From Zobellella taiwanensis (GTDB lineage: Bacteria > Pseudomonadota > Gammaproteobacteria > Enterobacterales > Aeromonadaceae), in contig NZ_PXYH01000025.1 of the NCBI RefSeq assembly GCF_003012795.1, forward strand, positions 1-60,940: a stretch of 60,940 nucleotides of DNA, in the 5' to 3' direction. The translations under genes were made by a program, and so were the position numbers. Of the stretch, positions 1 to 10,700 are shown piece after piece (the first letter of the stretch is position 1; every line of letters begins with the position of its first letter). Below the pieces are notes generated by a model. The model worked only from the letters and a program-made list of their open reading frames with translations. It was not told the DNA's origin and did not search any database.

Positions 1-73
1 GCTTCCTTCAGACCCCACCGTTGGCCAGTGGCGCCCTTGCCAGTCGGATTGTCTTCCCCTCAGTCGGGGTGAC

Positions 74-93
74 GCCATCTTCTTTCAGATGGC
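74..93. repeat. Short perfect hairpin left of the typA terminator
   Basis: A 7-bp perfect stem (GCCATCT/AGATGGC, loop 81-86) lies in the non-coding left edge of the window. It is followed by GC-rich sequence without a T-run, so it is not a clear terminator. No gene was found in positions 1-118; the rest of the region lies outside the window. Confidence 0.4.
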
Positions 94-118
94 CGGGTTT
101 GCCGGCTTCGCCGGGCAA

Positions 119-143
119 ACAAAAAAGGGCGCCGAAGCGCCCT
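119..143 (-). terminator. Rho-independent terminator of typA
   Basis: On the minus strand a stem AGGGCGC / GCGCCCT with a TTCG tetraloop is followed by six T. It lies 18 bases past the typA stop codon, as expected for its transcript end. Confidence 0.9.
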
Positions 144-160
144 CCATGAACCGGTTCAAC

Positions 161-1987
161 TCAGGCGCGGCTGGCGCGCTTGCGATCGTTTTCGGTCAGC
201 AGCTTCTTGCGGATGCGGATGTGGTTGGGGGTGACTTCCACCAGCTCGTCGTCATCGATGAACTCCAGCGCCCGCTCCAGGGTCATCTTGATGGGCGGGG
301 TCAGGGTCAGCGCCTCGTCGGTGCCGGCGGCACGGATGTTGGTCAGCTGCTTGCCCTTGAGGCAGTTCACGGTCAGGTCGTTGGAGCGGTTGTGAATGCC
401 GATCACCATGCCTTCGTATACCTCGGTGGCGTGCTCGACGAACAACCGGCCACGTTCCTGCAGGTTGAACAGGGCATAAGCCAGGGCCTTGCCGGTGGCG
501 TTGGAGATCAGCACGCCGTTGTTACGCTGGCCGATGTTGCCGCCCTTGTGCGGACCGTAATGATCGAAGCTGTGGTACATCAGGCCGGAGCCCGAGGTCA
601 GGGTCATGAACTCGGTCTGGAAACCGATCAGGCCACGCGCCGGCACCATAAAGTCGATGCGCACCCGGCCCTTGCCGTCCGGCACCATGTTGGTCATCTC
701 GGCCTTGCGCTCGCCCAGTTTCTCCATTACAGAGCCCTGGCTGCTTTCTTCCACATCGACGGTAAGGGTTTCGAAAGGCTCCATTTTGACGCCATTCTCT
801 TCCTTGATGATCACCTCGGGGCGGGACACCGCCAGCTCGAAGCCTTCCCGGCGCATGTTCTCGATTAGGATGCCCAAGTGCAGTTCGCCCCGGCCGGACA
901 CCCGGAACTTGTCGGGATCCCCGGTTTCTTCCACCCGCAGCGCCACGTTGTGCACCAGTTCCTGCTTCAGCCGCTCCATGATGTTGCGCGAGGTGACGAA
1001 CTTGCCGTCCTGGCCGGCAAAGGGCGAGGTGTTGACCTGGAAGGTCATGGTCACTGTAGGTTCGTCCACCGACAGGGGCGGCAGGGCTTCCACTGCACCG
1101 GCGGCACAGACGGTGTCGGAAATCTTCAGCTCGCCCAGGCCGGTGATGGCCACGATGTCGCCGGCGCTGCCTTCGGCCACGTCGTGGCGCTTGAGGCCCA
1201 GGTAGCCCATCACCTGGCCGACCTTGCCGTTACGGGTCTTGCCGTCGGCACCTACTACGGTGACCTGCTGGTTGACCTTGACGGTACCGCGCTTGATGCG
1301 GCCGATGCCGATCACGCCCACGTAGGAGGAATAATCCAGCTGGGAGATCTGCATCTGCAGGGTGCCGTCCATATCGGCGTCGGGGGCAGGCACCTGATCC
1401 ACTATGGTCTGGAACAGGGCGGTCATGTCCTCGGCCGGCTCATCGGCGTCGAGAGAAGCCCAGCCGTTCAGGCCGGAAGCGTAGACCACCTGGAAGTCGA
1501 GCTGGTCGTCGGTGGCACCCAGGTTGTCGAACAGGTCGAACACCTGATCCATGACCCAGTCGGGACGGGCGCCGGGCTTGTCCACCTTGTTGATGATAAC
1601 GATGGGCTTGAGGCCCTGGGCAAAGGCCTTCTGGGTCACGAAACGGGTCTGCGGCATGGGGCCTTCCTGGGCGTCCACCAGCAGCAGCACCGAGTCCACC
1701 ATCGACATCACCCGCTCTACCTCACCGCCGAAGTCGGCGTGTCCGGGGGTATCGACGATGTTGATGCGATACTCCTGGCCATCGGGAGAGGTCCAGCGGA
1801 TAGCGGTATTCTTGGCAAGAATGGTAATGCCGCGCTCCCGCTCGATATCGTTGGAGTCCATGACCCGTTCTTCCGCTTCACCGCGGGTTTCCAGGGTGCC
1901 GGACTGCTGCAGCAGCTTGTCCACCAGGGTGGTTTTGCCATGGTCAACGTGAGCGATGATGGCGATATTACGTAAATTTTCTAACAT
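161..1987 (-). CDS. typA: Ribosome-associated translational GTPase TypA/BipA
   Basis: 608 residues, close to the E. coli protein (607). G1 is AHVDHGKT at residues 12-19, the switch I region holds ERERGITI near 50-56, G3 is DTPGH at 79-83 and G4 is NKVD at 133-136. EF-G-like domains III and V and the BipA-specific C-terminal domain follow, with a basic tail ending RKRASRA. The protein binds 70S ribosomes and assists 50S assembly and stress or cold adaptation. The ATG is preceded by GAGGCAGGA. It is transcribed away from glnA, the same arrangement as in E. coli. Confidence 0.97.
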   Translation of the reverse strand: MLENLRNIAIIAHVDHGKTTLVDKLLQQSGTLETRGEAEERVMDSNDIERERGITILAKNTAIRWTSPDGQEYRINIVDTPGHADFGGEVERVMSMVDSVLLLVDAQEGPMPQTRFVTQKAFAQGLKPIVIINKVDKPGARPDWVMDQVFDLFDNLGATDDQLDFQVVYASGLNGWASLDADEPAEDMTALFQTIVDQVPAPDADMDGTLQMQISQLDYSSYVGVIGIGRIKRGTVKVNQQVTVVGADGKTRNGKVGQVMGYLGLKRHDVAEGSAGDIVAITGLGELKISDTVCAAGAVEALPPLSVDEPTVTMTFQVNTSPFAGQDGKFVTSRNIMERLKQELVHNVALRVEETGDPDKFRVSGRGELHLGILIENMRREGFELAVSRPEVIIKEENGVKMEPFETLTVDVEESSQGSVMEKLGERKAEMTNMVPDGKGRVRIDFMVPARGLIGFQTEFMTLTSGSGLMYHSFDHYGPHKGGNIGQRNNGVLISNATGKALAYALFNLQERGRLFVEHATEVYEGMVIGIHNRSNDLTVNCLKGKQLTNIRAAGTDEALTLTPPIKMTLERALEFIDDDELVEVTPNHIRIRKKLLTENDRKRASRA

Positions 1988-2103
1988 TCCTGCCTCAAAA
2001 ATACCGGGGTGGGTAAAAAATGGTCGGTCATTTTACTCGGAGCACCGGGATCTGCCTAGCAGATTTGAAAATTACTGCGTCCGGCTTCCCAAGCCTGGTG
2101 CGA

Positions 2104-2120
2104 TGCACCATGATGGAGGC
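2104..2120. promoter_or_regulatory. Weak upstream NtrC half-site of the glnA enhancer
   Basis: TGCACCATGATGGAGGC keeps a perfect left half (TGCACCA) of the NtrC dyad and a degenerate right half. A second lone left half-site, TGCACC, sits at 2135-2140. With the strong site at 2156-2172 they form a spaced cluster like the multi-site NtrC enhancer of enteric glnA. That these weak sites are bound is inference. Confidence 0.4.
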
Positions 2121-2155
2121 GCTCGAGGAGCGGTTGCACCAAAAAGATCCAAAAA

Positions 2156-2172
2156 CGCACCAATGTGGTGCA
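2156..2172. promoter_or_regulatory. Strong NtrC (GlnG) binding site upstream of glnA
   Basis: CGCACCAATGTGGTGCA is a near-perfect dyad with the GCAC-N7-GTGC spacing of enteric NtrC sites. Its centre (2164) is about 99 bp upstream of the predicted sigma-54 start, a normal enhancer position. NtrC itself is encoded at 5023-6450. Confidence 0.85.
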
Positions 2173-2236
2173 TGCCAATCCGCAGCCGTCACCAACCGCC
2201 AGAGTAAAACGCTTTCATGACAAGCATTTGGCAACC

Positions 2237-2253
2237 TGGCACAGTTTTAGCTT
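2237..2253 (+). promoter_or_regulatory. Sigma-54 promoter of glnA (glnAp2 type)
   Basis: TGGCACAGTTTTAGCTT carries the invariant GG (2238-2239) and GC (2250-2251) separated by exactly 10 bases, and closely resembles E. coli glnAp2. Transcription would start near 2262, leaving a leader of about 59 bases before the glnA ATG. Confidence 0.88.
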
Positions 2254-2320
2254 TGTATTCTGGCAACTGATGAATTTGTTCATCAGACCCTGGGATAATA
2301 AATTTTGGAGGTCTACACCG

Positions 2321-3730
2321 ATGTCAGCTGAAAACGTACTGGCCATGATCAAGGAACACGATGTCAAATTCATCGACCTGCGCTTTACCGATATCAAGGG
2401 CAAAGAGCAGCATGTCAGCATTCCGGTCAACCAGATCAACGATGATTTCTTTGAAGATGGCAAGATGTTCGACGGCTCTTCCATGACCGCCTGGAAGACC
2501 ATCCACGAGTCGGACATGGTGCTGATGCCGGATCCCTCCACCGCCGTGATGGACCCCTTCACCGAAGACGCCACCCTCAACATCCGCTGTGACGTGCTCG
2601 AACCCGCCACCATGCAGGGCTACGACCGCGACCCGCGCTCCATCGCCCGCCGTGCCGAGGAATACCTGGTGTCCACCGGCATCGCCGACACCGTGCTGAT
2701 CGGTCCCGAGCCCGAATTCTTCATGTTCGACGACGTCCGCTTCCATACCGACATGTCCGGCAGCTTCTTCAAGATCGACGACATCGAAGCCAAGTGGAAC
2801 TCCGGCCGCGACTACGAGGAAGGCAACAAGGCCCACCGCCCCGGTGTGAAGGGTGGCTACTTCCCGGTTGCCCCAGTAGACTCTTCCCAGGATATCCGCT
2901 CCGCCATGTGCCTGATCATGGAAGAGATGGGCTTGGTGGTGGAAGCGCACCACCACGAGGTGGCCACCGCCGGCCAGAACGAAATCGCCTGCAAGTTCAA
3001 CACCCTGACCCTGAAGGCCGACGAAATCCAGATCTACAAGTACGTGGTGCACAACGTGGCCCACGCCTTCAACAAGACCGCCACCTTCATGCCCAAGCCC
3101 CTAGTGGGCGACAACGGCTCCGGCATGCACGTGCACCAGTCCCTGGCCAAGAATGGTGAAAACCTGTTCGCCGGCGACCTGTACGGCGGCCTGTCCGAGA
3201 CCGCCCTGTACTACATCGGCGGCATCATCAAGCACGCCCGCGCTCTGAACGCCATCACCAACCCGTCCACCAACTCCTACAAGCGTCTGGTGCCCGGCTA
3301 CGAAGCCCCGGTCATGCTGGCCTACTCCGCCCGCAACCGTTCCGCCTCCATCCGCATCCCGCTGGTGGGTTCGCCCAAGGCCCGCCGTATCGAGACCCGC
3401 TTCCCGGATCCGGCTGCCAACCCCTACCTGGCCTTCGCCGCCCTGCTGATGGCCGGCCTGGACGGCATCCAGAACAAGATCCACCCGGGCGATGCCATGG
3501 ACAAGGATCTGTACGACCTTCCGCCGGAAGAAGCCGCCGAAATCCCGACCGTGGCCGTATCCCTGGATCAGGCCCTGGACTGCCTGGACAAGGACCGCGA
3601 GTTCCTGACCCGGGGCGGCGTGTTCAGCGACGAGTTCATCGACGCCTACATCAAGTACAAGCGCAAGGAAACCGAGATGATCAACATGGCGGTACACCCG
3701 CTGGAGTTCGACCTGTACTACTCGGTATAA
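2321..3730 (+). CDS. glnA: Glutamine synthetase type I
   Basis: 469 residues, the same length as E. coli GlnA. It makes glutamine from glutamate, ammonia and ATP as a cytoplasmic dodecamer. Visible signatures are the N-terminal beta-grasp MFDGSSM, the catalytic [12 protein letters not shown] segment, the ATP-site run ending [12 protein letters not shown], and the adenylylation loop [10 protein letters not shown] containing the regulatory Tyr. The ATG is chosen because GGAGG precedes it and the length fits; the reading frame is open further upstream but runs through the promoter. First gene of a glnA-glnL-glnG cluster, with its own terminator at 3761. Confidence 0.98.
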   Translation: MSAENVLAMIKEHDVKFIDLRFTDIKGKEQHVSIPVNQINDDFFEDGKMFDGSSMTAWKTIHESDMVLMPDPSTAVMDPFTEDATLNIRCDVLEPATMQGYDRDPRSIARRAEEYLVSTGIADTVLIGPEPEFFMFDDVRFHTDMSGSFFKIDDIEAKWNSGRDYEEGNKAHRPGVKGGYFPVAPVDSSQDIRSAMCLIMEEMGLVVEAHHHEVATAGQNEIACKFNTLTLKADEIQIYKYVVHNVAHAFNKTATFMPKPLVGDNGSGMHVHQSLAKNGENLFAGDLYGGLSETALYYIGGIIKHARALNAITNPSTNSYKRLVPGYEAPVMLAYSARNRSASIRIPLVGSPKARRIETRFPDPAANPYLAFAALLMAGLDGIQNKIHPGDAMDKDLYDLPPEEAAEIPTVAVSLDQALDCLDKDREFLTRGGVFSDEFIDAYIKYKRKETEMINMAVHPLEFDLYYSV

Positions 3731-3760
3731 GCGTGAAATCCTAAGCTGGATGCCAGTGCA

Positions 3761-3788
3761 AGGCCCGGATAACACCGGGCCTTTTTTG
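3761..3788 (+). terminator. Terminator between glnA and glnL
   Basis: GGCCCGG / CCGGGCC stem with a 6-base loop followed by six T, 30 bases after the glnA stop. It separates strong glnA expression from low-level glnLG expression; partial read-through under nitrogen limitation is known in enterics. Confidence 0.92.
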
Positions 3789-3924
3789 TTTTTTATCCTT
3801 CCCCACAAGTCGGCAAGGTTTTTGCAGTATCCGTAGAAAGCGGCATTTTGCGCGCACCGCCACGGGGCAACCCCCGCCCTGTGTGCCACCGGGTGGTAAA
3901 AACGTGGGGACAGGACGACCACCT

Positions 3925-3941
3925 CGCACCATAATGGTGCA
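3925..3941. promoter_or_regulatory. NtrC operator immediately upstream of glnL
   Basis: CGCACCATAATGGTGCA is a full NtrC dyad with the GCAC-N7-GTGC spacing, placed 19 bases before the glnL GTG. In E. coli, NtrC represses the glnL promoter through a site at this place, so autorepression of glnLG is the likely role. No convincing -10/-35 pair was found around it. Confidence 0.82.
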
Positions 3942-3960
3942 ATCAACCCAGGAGGAAAGG

Positions 3961-5013
3961 GTGTCGACATCCGAAATGAGCACCAGATCGATCATCGACA
4001 ATCTGCTGACCGCCGTGCTGGTGGTGGATGGCAACCTGCTGGTGCACTATGCCAATACCGCCGCCGAGCAACTGCTGACCCTGAGCAAACGCCGGCTGCG
4101 GGATGCCCGGCTGGATCAGTTGGTGGAGGACATTTCCCTCGATATGCGGCGTATCCAGCGCTGTATCGAATCCGAGCAGGGGTTTACCGACAGCGAGGTA
4201 CAGCTGGTGATCGACGGTGCCCCGCGCTGGGTGGATGTCAGCGTTAATCCCTTCAGCCTCGAAGGCAAGACCCTGGCGCTGATCGAGCTTCGCCTTATCG
4301 ACCAGCAGAAGAAGATCAGCCAGGAACTACAGCAGCGGGCTCAGCAACAGGCGGCCCGGGAGCTGGTGCGCGGCCTGGCCCACGAGATCAAAAATCCCCT
4401 CGGCGGCCTGCGCGGCGCGGCCCAGCTGCTGGAGCGGGAGCTGGACCAGGAAGAACTCAAGGAATTCACCCAGTTGATCATCGCCCAGGCGGATCGGCTG
4501 CGCAACCTGGTGGACCGGCTGCTGGGCCCCCAGCGGCCCGGCCTGCGCCAGGTAACCAACCTGCACTCGGTACTGGAGCAGGTGCGCCAGCTGGTGGCGA
4601 TGGAAATCCCCCAGGACATCAAACTCAGCCGGGACTACGACCCCAGTATCCCCGATTTCGAGATGGATCCGGAGCAGTTGCAACAGGCTTTCCTCAACAT
4701 AGTGCGCAACGCCGCCGAAGCCCTGGGCGACAGGGGCCATATCCGGATCCGCACCCGCACCGCCTTCCAGGTGATGCTGCAGGGGCGCCGCTACCGGCTG
4801 GCGGCCGAGATCCGCATTATCGACGACGGCCCCGGCATCCCCGAGCAGCTGCGCGATACCCTGTTCTACCCCATGGTCACGGGCCGGGAGGGCGGTACCG
4901 GCCTGGGGCTGTCCATCGCTCAGGATCTGATCCACCAGCACAAGGGGCGCATCGAATGCCACAGCCGCCCCGGACACACCGAATTTATTATCTATCTGCC
5001 GTTACGACGATAG
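3961..5013 (+). CDS. glnL: Nitrogen regulation sensor histidine kinase NtrB
   Basis: 350 residues from a GTG start directly after GGAGGAAAGG; E. coli NtrB has 349. An N-terminal PAS domain (about 8-115) is followed by the H-box LAHEIKNP with His141 as phospho-acceptor, the N-box NIVRNAAEAL, and the glycine loops DDGPGIP and GGTGLGLS. It is cytoplasmic, phosphorylates or dephosphorylates NtrC and responds to PII. It ends 9 bases before glnG. An upstream ATG in frame would place the NtrC operator inside the gene, so the GTG is preferred. Confidence 0.95.
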   Translation: MSTSEMSTRSIIDNLLTAVLVVDGNLLVHYANTAAEQLLTLSKRRLRDARLDQLVEDISLDMRRIQRCIESEQGFTDSEVQLVIDGAPRWVDVSVNPFSLEGKTLALIELRLIDQQKKISQELQQRAQQQAARELVRGLAHEIKNPLGGLRGAAQLLERELDQEELKEFTQLIIAQADRLRNLVDRLLGPQRPGLRQVTNLHSVLEQVRQLVAMEIPQDIKLSRDYDPSIPDFEMDPEQLQQAFLNIVRNAAEALGDRGHIRIRTRTAFQVMLQGRRYRLAAEIRIIDDGPGIPEQLRDTLFYPMVTGREGGTGLGLSIAQDLIHQHKGRIECHSRPGHTEFIIYLPLRR

Positions 5014-5022
5014 GAGAGCTTT

Positions 5023-6450
<1,428 letters not shown>

Positions 6451-6526
6451 CCTTTATCTCATCCCCCTCGCCGATGGCCGCCCCGGCGGCTCCGGCAAGG
6501 GTCACTGACCGGAGAAGGAAGACACC

Positions 6527-7525
6527 ATGATAGACTCCAGCCTGCCCCTGCTCGACCTGCACCGCCACCTGGACGGCAACATCAGGCCCGCCACCATTCT
6601 CGATCTGGGCCAGGCCTTCAACATGGTGCTGCCCGCCACCACCCTGGAGGGGCTGCGCCCCCATGTGCAGGTGCAGGGCAATGCCCCCGACCTGGTGTCC
6701 TTCCTCGCCAAGCTGGACTGGGGCGTCAAGGTGCTGGGCAGCTACGACGCCTGCCGCCGGGTGGCCTACGAGAACGTCGAGGATCTGCAGACCGGCGGCA
6801 TCGATTACGCCGAGCTGCGCTTCAGCCCCGGCTACATGGCCATGAACCACAACCTGGATCCCCAGGGGGTGGTGGAAGCGGTGATCGACGGAGTGGCCGC
6901 CGGCCGGCGCGACTTCGGCATTCCGGTGAAACTGATCGGCATCATGAGCCGCACCTTCGGCCAGGCCGCCTGCGAGCGGGAACTGGCCGCCTGCCTGGCC
7001 CATAAGGACAAACTGGTGGCCATGGATCTGGCCGGTGACGAGCTGGGCTTTCCCGGCGAACTGTTCAACGACCATTTCAAACGGGTGCGGGACGCCGGCC
7101 TGCGCATCACGGTGCACGCCGGCGAGGCGGCCGGCAGCGACAGCATCTGGCAGGCCATTCGCGAGCTTGGCGCCGAGCGCATCGGCCACGGCGTCAAGGC
7201 GGTGGAGGACGAACGCCTGCTCGACTACCTGGCCGAACACCGCATCGGCATCGAGTCCTGCCTCACCTCCAACCTGCAGACCAGCACAGTGGCGGAACTC
7301 GCCGCCCACCCCATCCACCGCTTCCTGGCAAAGGGCGTGCTCGCCTGCCTCAACACCGACGACCCGGCGGTGGAAGGCATAGAGCTGCGCCACGAATACA
7401 CCGACGCTGCGGCCCGCGCCGGCCTCAGTGCCGCCCAGACCCGCCAGTGTCAGGAAAACGCCCTGGGGATGGCCTTTATCAGCCCCGCGGAAAGGGCTGC
7501 CCTGCTGCTGAAAGCAGCGTCGTAA
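6527..7525 (+). CDS. add: Adenosine deaminase
   Basis: 332 residues (E. coli 333). It hydrolyses adenosine and deoxyadenosine to inosine forms. The HxH metal motif is His12/His14 (LHRHLDGN), followed by [10 protein letters not shown] with a metal-ligand His, ERIGHG with the catalytic His, SCLTSNLQT, and CLNTDDPAV with the active-site Asp pair. [12 protein letters not shown]. It sits downstream of glnG without a visible terminator between, so partial co-transcription is possible; releasing ammonia from purines would fit nitrogen scavenging (inference). Confidence 0.95.
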   Translation: MIDSSLPLLDLHRHLDGNIRPATILDLGQAFNMVLPATTLEGLRPHVQVQGNAPDLVSFLAKLDWGVKVLGSYDACRRVAYENVEDLQTGGIDYAELRFSPGYMAMNHNLDPQGVVEAVIDGVAAGRRDFGIPVKLIGIMSRTFGQAACERELAACLAHKDKLVAMDLAGDELGFPGELFNDHFKRVRDAGLRITVHAGEAAGSDSIWQAIRELGAERIGHGVKAVEDERLLDYLAEHRIGIESCLTSNLQTSTVAELAAHPIHRFLAKGVLACLNTDDPAVEGIELRHEYTDAAARAGLSAAQTRQCQENALGMAFISPAERAALLLKAAS

Positions 7526-7543
7526 GCTGTCCGCCATAAGCAA

Positions 7544-7590
7544 GCCGGGCCGGGCGCAGATGCTGCGCCCGGCCCGGCCTTGTTTGGGTT
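7544..7590. terminator. Bidirectional terminator between add and hemN
   Basis: A 16-bp perfect GC-rich stem (arms 7544-7559 and 7563-7578) with a three-base loop lies between two convergent genes. T-rich sequence follows on the plus strand (TTGTTTGGGTTTT). Confidence 0.75.
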
Positions 7591-7611
7591 TTGCTTACCG
7601 CTTGGGGGTTG

Positions 7612-8982
7612 TCAGATCACCCTGGAAAACTGCTGCATCCGGGCCTGGCGGCGCAGATGGACGTCGAAGCACATGCAGATATTGCGGATCAGCAGCCGAC
7701 CCTTGGGCGCAACCCGGATGGCACCGCTTTCCAGCGTGACCAGGCCGTCGTCCATAAAGGTCTGCAACAGCGTGAGATCCTCGGCGAAGTAGTCGGCGAA
7801 GCGAATACCGTATTCCCGTTCCAGGGGAGCAAATTCCAGCTCGAAGTTGCAGATAAGGGTCTTGATCAGATCCCGGCGCAGACGATCGTCCTGGTTCAGG
7901 GCATAGCCCACCGTCTGAGCGTGGCCAAGCCGGTCGAGCTGGGCATAGTAGCGCTTCAGATCCTTGTGGTTCTGGGAATAGGCATCGCCGACCATGCTGA
8001 TGGCGGAAACGCCCAGCCCCAGCAGGTCGCAGTCGCCCTGAGTAGTGTAGCCCTGGAAGTTGCGGTGCAGCTCCCCCTGGCGCTGGGCCACCGCCAGGCT
8101 GTCACCGGGCTTGGCGAAGTGATCCATGCCGATGAACTGATAGCCCTGGCCGGTGAGGTAGGCAATGGTGTCCTGCAGCATGGCCAGTTTCTGGGCCGGC
8201 TTAGGCATGTCCGCCTCGTTCAGCTTGCGCTGGGCGGCGAAACGGCTCGGCAGATGGGCGTAGTTGAACACCGACAGCCGGTCAGGCGCCATCGCCGCCA
8301 CCTGTTCCAGGGTATGGCGGAAGCTGGCCGGGGTCTGCAGCGGCAGGCCGTAGATCAGATCCAGGTTGGTGGACACGAAGCCGAGTTCATCGGCCCGCCG
8401 CACCAGTGCCTTGATGAAGTCGTTGTCCTGCTCCCGGTTGACCACCTTCTGCACCGCCTTGTCGAAGTCCTGGACTCCCAGGCTGATGCGGTTGAAGCCT
8501 TCTTCCTTCAGCACTTCCAGCACCGACAGCTCGATCTCCCGCGGGTCAATCTCTATGCTGTATTCGCCCCGTTCGGCAAAGCTAAAATGCCGGCGCAGCA
8601 GGCTGTTGAGACGGCGGATTTGCACCTCGGTCAGAAAGGTGGGGGTGCCGCCGCCCCAGTGCAGCTGGGTCACGGTACGATCGGCAAACAGCGGCGCCAG
8701 GCGCTCGATTTCCCGCTCCAGGTAATCAAGGTAAGTGTCGGCCTTGCCCTGGTGACGGGTAATCACCTTGTTGCAGCCGCAGTAATAGCACAGCTTGTGG
8801 CAGAAGGGCACATGCACATAGAGCGACAGGGGCCGGCCGGGATAGCGCCCGGCGGCAGCCTCGAACTCGGCCATGCCGAAGGCGTCGCTGAACTCCAGCG
8901 CCGTGGGATAGGACGTATAGCGCGGTCCCGAATAGTTGTATTTCTCGATCAGGGACTGGTCCCACTCGATCATTGCTGACAT
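7612..8982 (-). CDS. hemN: Oxygen-independent coproporphyrinogen III dehydrogenase
   Basis: 456 residues (E. coli 457). A radical-SAM enzyme that decarboxylates coproporphyrinogen III to protoporphyrinogen IX without oxygen. The N-terminal KYNYSGPRYTSYPTA matches true HemN, and the cluster motif CHKLCYYC (Cys61, Cys65, Cys68) with Cys70 follows. The ATG at 8982 and an in-frame GTG at 8985 both follow GGAGGAGAG; the ATG is taken. Last gene of the methyltransferase-yihI-DUF2489-hemN run; yihI next to hemN is also the E. coli order. Confidence 0.96.
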   Translation of the reverse strand: MSAMIEWDQSLIEKYNYSGPRYTSYPTALEFSDAFGMAEFEAAAGRYPGRPLSLYVHVPFCHKLCYYCGCNKVITRHQGKADTYLDYLEREIERLAPLFADRTVTQLHWGGGTPTFLTEVQIRRLNSLLRRHFSFAERGEYSIEIDPREIELSVLEVLKEEGFNRISLGVQDFDKAVQKVVNREQDNDFIKALVRRADELGFVSTNLDLIYGLPLQTPASFRHTLEQVAAMAPDRLSVFNYAHLPSRFAAQRKLNEADMPKPAQKLAMLQDTIAYLTGQGYQFIGMDHFAKPGDSLAVAQRQGELHRNFQGYTTQGDCDLLGLGVSAISMVGDAYSQNHKDLKRYYAQLDRLGHAQTVGYALNQDDRLRRDLIKTLICNFELEFAPLEREYGIRFADYFAEDLTLLQTFMDDGLVTLESGAIRVAPKGRLLIRNICMCFDVHLRRQARMQQFSRVI

Positions 8983-8999
8983 CACCTCTCCTCCCCGGA

Positions 9000-9458
9000 T
9001 CAGCGACCGGGCAGTTCCAGGCTGACCAGCCGCGCGACCTCGATTTTTATTTGCGCCTCAAGTTCTTGTTCAAAACCGGCTCGTTGCAGATCCTGGCGCA
9101 TGCGTTCGTTGCGTTTGAGCTGGTTGCGGGCCTCGTGGGTCGGCATCTCCTTGACCCTGTCATACAAATCGTAGAGTCCAGGGTAGTCGGTGGCAAAGTC
9201 CTTCGGCTGGCTGAACTGCAGGGTATTGAGCAGATTGGTCAGGCGAATGGCCCCTTCCGACAGGTTGCACTGGTCGTCACGCACCGCCATGGCGATGGTG
9301 CGGATGCTGTCCAGAATGCGCTCGTTGCGCCGATGGATGGCCTGTTGCCGCTGTTGCGTCTGCTGCCTCAGCCGGGCCAGCAGAATGCCCGCGTAAACGG
9401 CCAGACCCACTATGATGATGCCGCCCGCGAGGGCGGCCATCAGCCAGGGTGAGATCAT
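9000..9458 (-). CDS. DUF2489 family membrane-anchored protein
   Basis: 152 residues. A single N-terminal membrane helix (about residues 5-28) is followed by a charged, mostly helical cytoplasmic domain rich in Gln, Arg and Glu, with coiled-coil character near 28-60. It fits the uncharacterised DUF2489 family found beside yihI and hemN in Aeromonas- and Vibrio-like genomes. Its start overlaps the yihI stop (ATGA), so the two are translationally coupled. Function unknown. Confidence 0.8.
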   Translation of the reverse strand: MISPWLMAALAGGIIIVGLAVYAGILLARLRQQTQQRQQAIHRRNERILDSIRTIAMAVRDDQCNLSEGAIRLTNLLNTLQFSQPKDFATDYPGLYDLYDRVKEMPTHEARNQLKRNERMRQDLQRAGFEQELEAQIKIEVARLVSLELPGR

Positions 9459-9994
9459 GACTTGTCTTCCTTATCCTGGTATTGAGCAGGATCAAGCTCG
9501 GCGTCCATAAAACGGCTCCACAGGTCATCCCCGTCCGCCGGGGCAGCGTCGGCCTCGTCGTCGAGCAGGTCGAGCTGCTCCAGCAGCTGCTGGTGGCGGG
9601 CCAGGGTACGATCGAGCCAGGCCGCGTCCTCCCGGTCCAGCTTGTCGCCGGCTTCCACCCGATCCAGCAGGGTATTGAGCCGCTCATCGTTCTCCAGCCG
9701 CTCCAGCTCCTGCTCAGGGGTCAGCGCCTCGGGCTTGGCGACCCTGACCCTGGCGACCGCCGCCTTGTCCTCGCCCGGAACCAGGGCCACCGGCTTGCGG
9801 GAACCCAGGCGCGGATCCTTCTCTACCCTGGTGGCCCCGCCGCCGCCCTCACCGCCCTGGTTGTGGCGGGAGCCGGGCGCCAGCCCCTTGCGCCTGGCCT
9901 TGCGCTTGCGTTCCCTGCCCTGCTCGGCGGTTTCCCGATTTTCCTTGCGGGCGCCGATACGACCCGGGTTACGGGTCTTCTTGATGCGTGTCAT
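9455..9994 (-). CDS. yihI: Der GTPase-activating protein YihI
   Basis: 179 residues (E. coli 169). YihI stimulates the GTPase Der during 50S ribosome maturation. The N-terminal half is extremely basic (KKTRNPGR, RERKRKARRKG), the C-terminal half strongly acidic (ERLNTLLDRVEAGDKLDRED...), the typical YihI charge split. The ATG overlaps the stop of the methyltransferase gene (ATGA), which fixes the start although the frame is open upstream. A second ATGA overlap joins it to the DUF2489 gene. Confidence 0.9.
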   Translation of the reverse strand: MTRIKKTRNPGRIGARKENRETAEQGRERKRKARRKGLAPGSRHNQGGEGGGGATRVEKDPRLGSRKPVALVPGEDKAAVARVRVAKPEALTPEQELERLENDERLNTLLDRVEAGDKLDREDAAWLDRTLARHQQLLEQLDLLDDEADAAPADGDDLWSRFMDAELDPAQYQDKEDKS

Positions 9995-10650
9995 ACAGAC
10001 TCCGGTTTGTGCAGAAGAATGACATCGGCACCGATGAATTCGATGCCGAGCCCGTCCCGTGCCGCCAGCCAGAGAAAGGTTTCCCGGCTGAAAAAGCTGA
10101 CATGGGTGGGATCCTGTTTGTAATGCCAGTTGGCAAAAGCCGCCTGATCGCGGGCCAGCTTGGTCATCAGACCGAGCCAGCCACCGGGCTTGAGCAGTGC
10201 CAGCAAACGCCGCCATTCCCGCCCGGGATGGTAAAAATGTTCTATCGCCTCGGTGCAGGTGACAAAATCGTACCGCTGCTGCAACCGCTCCGGATAATCC
10301 GCATAGTAGGGATCATAGGTGGTGATGGCAAAGCCCGCCTCGGCCAGCATGGCCGCCAGCGCCGGACCCGGCCCGCAGCCGAAATCCAGCCCGTGGCTGG
10401 CCGGCGCCAGCCGCGCCGTCAGGGGCTCGGCCAGCCGGCCCAGAAAACGTCGGTAGCCGGCGTCACCGGTATGATTGCAGTGCTGGTCATAGACCGCCTT
10501 CTCCTGCTCCGCCGCCAGCCGCTCGGCGGGATCCACAAAAATCAGCCAGCACTGCCGGCAGCGATGATAGTGGCGGCGGTCCTGCCAGAACGGAACATGA
10601 TCGGAAGAGTCGCAGAGGGGGCAACACAGGTCTTGCGGGTGAGCAGACAT
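9991..10650 (-). CDS. Class I SAM-dependent methyltransferase with N-terminal zinc ribbon
   Basis: 219 residues. A CPLC...CRQC knuckle near residues 10-38 suggests a small zinc ribbon. The Rossmann methyltransferase core shows motif I LDFGCGPGPAL and a TCTEAIEHFYHP segment typical of Methyltransf_11/23-like enzymes. Substrate unknown; similar proteins are annotated only as methyltransferase. An in-frame TTG sits two codons upstream of the ATG used. It overlaps yihI by four bases, so it belongs to the yihI-hemN transcription unit. Confidence 0.8.
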   Translation of the reverse strand: MSAHPQDLCCPLCDSSDHVPFWQDRRHYHRCRQCWLIFVDPAERLAAEQEKAVYDQHCNHTGDAGYRRFLGRLAEPLTARLAPASHGLDFGCGPGPALAAMLAEAGFAITTYDPYYADYPERLQQRYDFVTCTEAIEHFYHPGREWRRLLALLKPGGWLGLMTKLARDQAAFANWHYKQDPTHVSFFSRETFLWLAARDGLGIEFIGADVILLHKPESV

Positions 10651-10660
10651 CGGCAAACCG

Positions 10661-10688
10661 GAAAAAGGCGGGGGGCCACGGCCCCCCT
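10661..10688 (-). terminator. Terminator after the cytochrome c4 gene
   Basis: On the minus strand GGGGGGCC / GGCCCCCC forms a tight hairpin followed by GCC and five T, 13 bases past the cytochrome stop and just before the methyltransferase gene. It separates the two transcription units at least in part. Confidence 0.8.
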
Positions 10689-10700
10689 GAGAGGTCGGGA

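Noticed and set aside
878-1975. Long open frame antisense to typA
   Set aside because: No ribosome-binding site or family resemblance; typA is unambiguous on the opposite strand.
2165-2320. N-terminal extension of GlnA
   Set aside because: The frame is open but covers the sigma-54 promoter and NtrC site; the family length fits the ATG at 2321.
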